NCBI GenBank assembly: GCA_030603465.1
Contig: JAUVXT010000022.1
Coordinates: 2,501-17,197 of the forward strand
Length of the DNA stretch: 14,697 nucleotides
DNA from: Deltaproteobacteria bacterium
GTDB taxonomy: Bacteria; Desulfobacterota; Syntrophia; Syntrophales; UBA2210
Direction: 5' to 3'
Below the pieces are notes generated by a model. It searched no databases, had not been told where the DNA came from, and saw nothing but the letters and a program-made list of their open reading frames with translations. Position 1 is the first letter of the stretch. Every line of letters begins with the position of its first letter. The position numbers were made by a program, and so were the translations under genes. Below are positions 13,465 to 14,697 of the stretch, in pieces.

Positions 13465-14697
13465 ATGAATAGAAGAAAAAGCCTTTCCAGAGTTCAGACC
13501 TCGATTTTTTTTCTTTCCATGGCCCTCATAGCCTATGAAATCCTCCTTATCAAGATATTCACCATTCAGTACTGGCACCATTTTGCCTATCTGATTATCA
13601 GTATCGCCCTCCTCGGCTTCGGCGCAAGCGGCACCTTCATATTCATCTTCAGGAGGGCATTGAAAAAAAGGCCTCTTTCCGTCATCTATTACGTGCCCGT
13701 ACTCTTTCTTTTCTCTATCTGGTTTAATGTCTACCTGAGCAGTATCATTGCATTCAACCCCCTTATGATGGCCTGGCGGACTGGAGAAATTGTAAATTTC
13801 TCCCTGCTTTGCCTTACCATGTTTATCCCTTTTTTCCTGGGCGCCCTTGCTATAGGGACCGGATTTACCGTGTTTACTGAAGATATTCACAGTATCTACT
13901 TTTCAAATCTCACAGGATCGGGCCTGGGGGCTCTCATAATTCTCCTGGCCATTTTTCATCTGGGGCCCTATGAAATGATACTGATCATTTCCCTGATAAC
14001 TGTGATAGCGACTCTGCCCGCATGCGTGACACGCATCAGGAAATTAGTGTCCTTTGTCGTTATGTGTACAGTGATCATATCTTATTTCGCCTTTCTTTAT
14101 GAAACCCCCATTGTCATTAATGATTTTAAGGATCTTTCTCAGGCGGAGAAACTGAAGGGAGCGACGCGAGAGGTTCAGATGTTCGGCCCTCTGGGGTCTG
14201 TTGCCGTCGTGGATAGTCCCGCATACCATTATCTGCCCGATCTGAGCCTTAATTGTCCGGATCCTCTGCCCGGACAGAAGGGTCTCTTCCTGGACGGCAA
14301 CACGGTGGGCGCCATTAATAGATTTTCGGGCAGTATTGATTCGCTGGGTTTCATGGATTGCAGAACAGTAGCACTTCCTTATAAACTTCTTAAAAATCCC
14401 AGGGTTCTCATCATAGGCGGGGGAGGGGGGACGGAGATACTTAATGCTAGATACCACGGCGCCGAGGATATCTCCGTCGTCGAGATAAACAGAGATATTA
14501 TCCGTCTGGTGAGGGATCGGTATAGCGGTTTCAGCGGGGATATCTACAATGAAGACCGCCGCGATGTCTTCGTTGAAGACGGAAGGGGTTATCTGGAAAG
14601 GACGAATGAACTCTATGATTTGATTCAGATTAATCTTCCCGGTTCAATGGGTACCGTTTCGGCGGGGGTGTATTCTCTGAACGAGAACTATATCTTT
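13465..14697 (+). CDS. Membrane protein with C-terminal spermidine-synthase-like domain, 3'-partial
   Basis: The frame is open from ATG 13465 to the window end (411 residues, unfinished), with AAAGG (13451-13455) 9 bases upstream. The first 215 residues or so hold about six hydrophobic segments, starting SIFFLSMALIAYEILLIKIF and including ISIALLGFGASGTFIFIF. The soluble part then has a Rossmann SAM-type motif VLIIGGGGGTEIL (314-326), an acidic ribose-binding Glu340 in VVEINRD, and EDGRGYLER (371-379). In true spermidine synthases the following strand carries the catalytic Asp pair (YDxIxxDxxDP). Here it reads YDLIQINLPGSMGT, with Asn in place of the first Asp. This matches a group of uncharacterised membrane spermidine-synthase-like proteins, so polyamine synthesis should not be assumed. 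The protein is probably anchored in the inner membrane with the soluble domain inside. Confidence 0.85.
   Translation, partial: MNRRKSLSRVQTSIFFLSMALIAYEILLIKIFTIQYWHHFAYLIISIALLGFGASGTFIFIFRRALKKRPLSVIYYVPVLFLFSIWFNVYLSSIIAFNPLMMAWRTGEIVNFSLLCLTMFIPFFLGALAIGTGFTVFTEDIHSIYFSNLTGSGLGALIILLAIFHLGPYEMILIISLITVIATLPACVTRIRKLVSFVVMCTVIISYFAFLYETPIVINDFKDLSQAEKLKGATREVQMFGPLGSVAVVDSPAYHYLPDLSLNCPDPLPGQKGLFLDGNTVGAINRFSGSIDSLGFMDCRTVALPYKLLKNPRVLIIGGGGGTEILNARYHGAEDISVVEINRDIIRLVRDRYSGFSGDIYNEDRRDVFVEDGRGYLERTNELYDLIQINLPGSMGTVSAGVYSLNENYIF

Noticed and set aside
13572..13590. Sigma-54-like TGGCACCATTTTGCC on the plus strand
   Set aside because: The GG to GC distance is 11 instead of 12, and it lies inside the coding sequence for YWHHFAY.

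Overview
The window looks like a chromosomal segment from a strictly anaerobic, moderate-GC bacterium. My best guess is a syntrophic or sulfate-reducing member of the former Deltaproteobacteria (Syntrophales-like). This is inferred from gene content: a tungsten-type aldehyde:ferredoxin oxidoreductase (AOR), a thiolase, class III CoA-transferases, a tripartite tricarboxylate transporter, a ComB-like phosphatase and a membrane-anchored spermidine-synthase-like protein. No marker gene fixes the taxonomy. There are no tRNA, rRNA, transposase or CRISPR sequences that I can see.

Layout: (1) 1-2007, plus strand: the 3' part of a thiolase, whose conserved C-terminus is broken by a one-base deficit in a G run, followed by a full-length CaiB/BaiF CoA-transferase. 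(2) 2008-2065: a bidirectional hairpin terminator between convergent units. (3) 2108-4529, minus strand: an AOR followed directly by the C-terminal half of a second CaiB/BaiF protein. The 3' tail of the first and the 5' half of the second are both missing at the same point, which looks like a deletion junction. A good sigma-54 (-24/-12) promoter lies about 60 bases upstream of the AOR start. (4) 4530-5668: about 1.1 kb without a recognisable gene, holding the AOR promoter and an 18-bp dyad. (5) 5669-8798, plus strand: a complete TctC-TctB-TctA type carboxylate transporter, with a perfect 15-bp hairpin between the binding-protein gene and the membrane genes. (6) 8973-11264, minus strand: an MBL-fold hydrolase and, upstream of it, an MFS carrier of the oxalate/formate type. 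(7) 11633 to the end, plus strand: a ComB-like phosphatase, a protein-L-isoaspartate methyltransferase carrying an export signal, a nested inverted-repeat element of about 185 bases, and a membrane protein with a C-terminal spermidine-synthase-like domain that runs off the window.

The left half reads as a carboxylic-acid module: uptake (TctCBA, possibly the MFS carrier), CoA activation (CaiB/BaiF), thiolytic cleavage (thiolase) and aldehyde/acid redox chemistry (AOR). Part of it appears to be decaying. The right end is a separate neighbourhood of uncertain purpose. The points most worth checking are the AOR/CaiB junction, the thiolase frameshift, the sigma-54 promoter, the exported isoaspartate methyltransferase, and the nested repeat that ends in the ribosome-binding region of the last gene.
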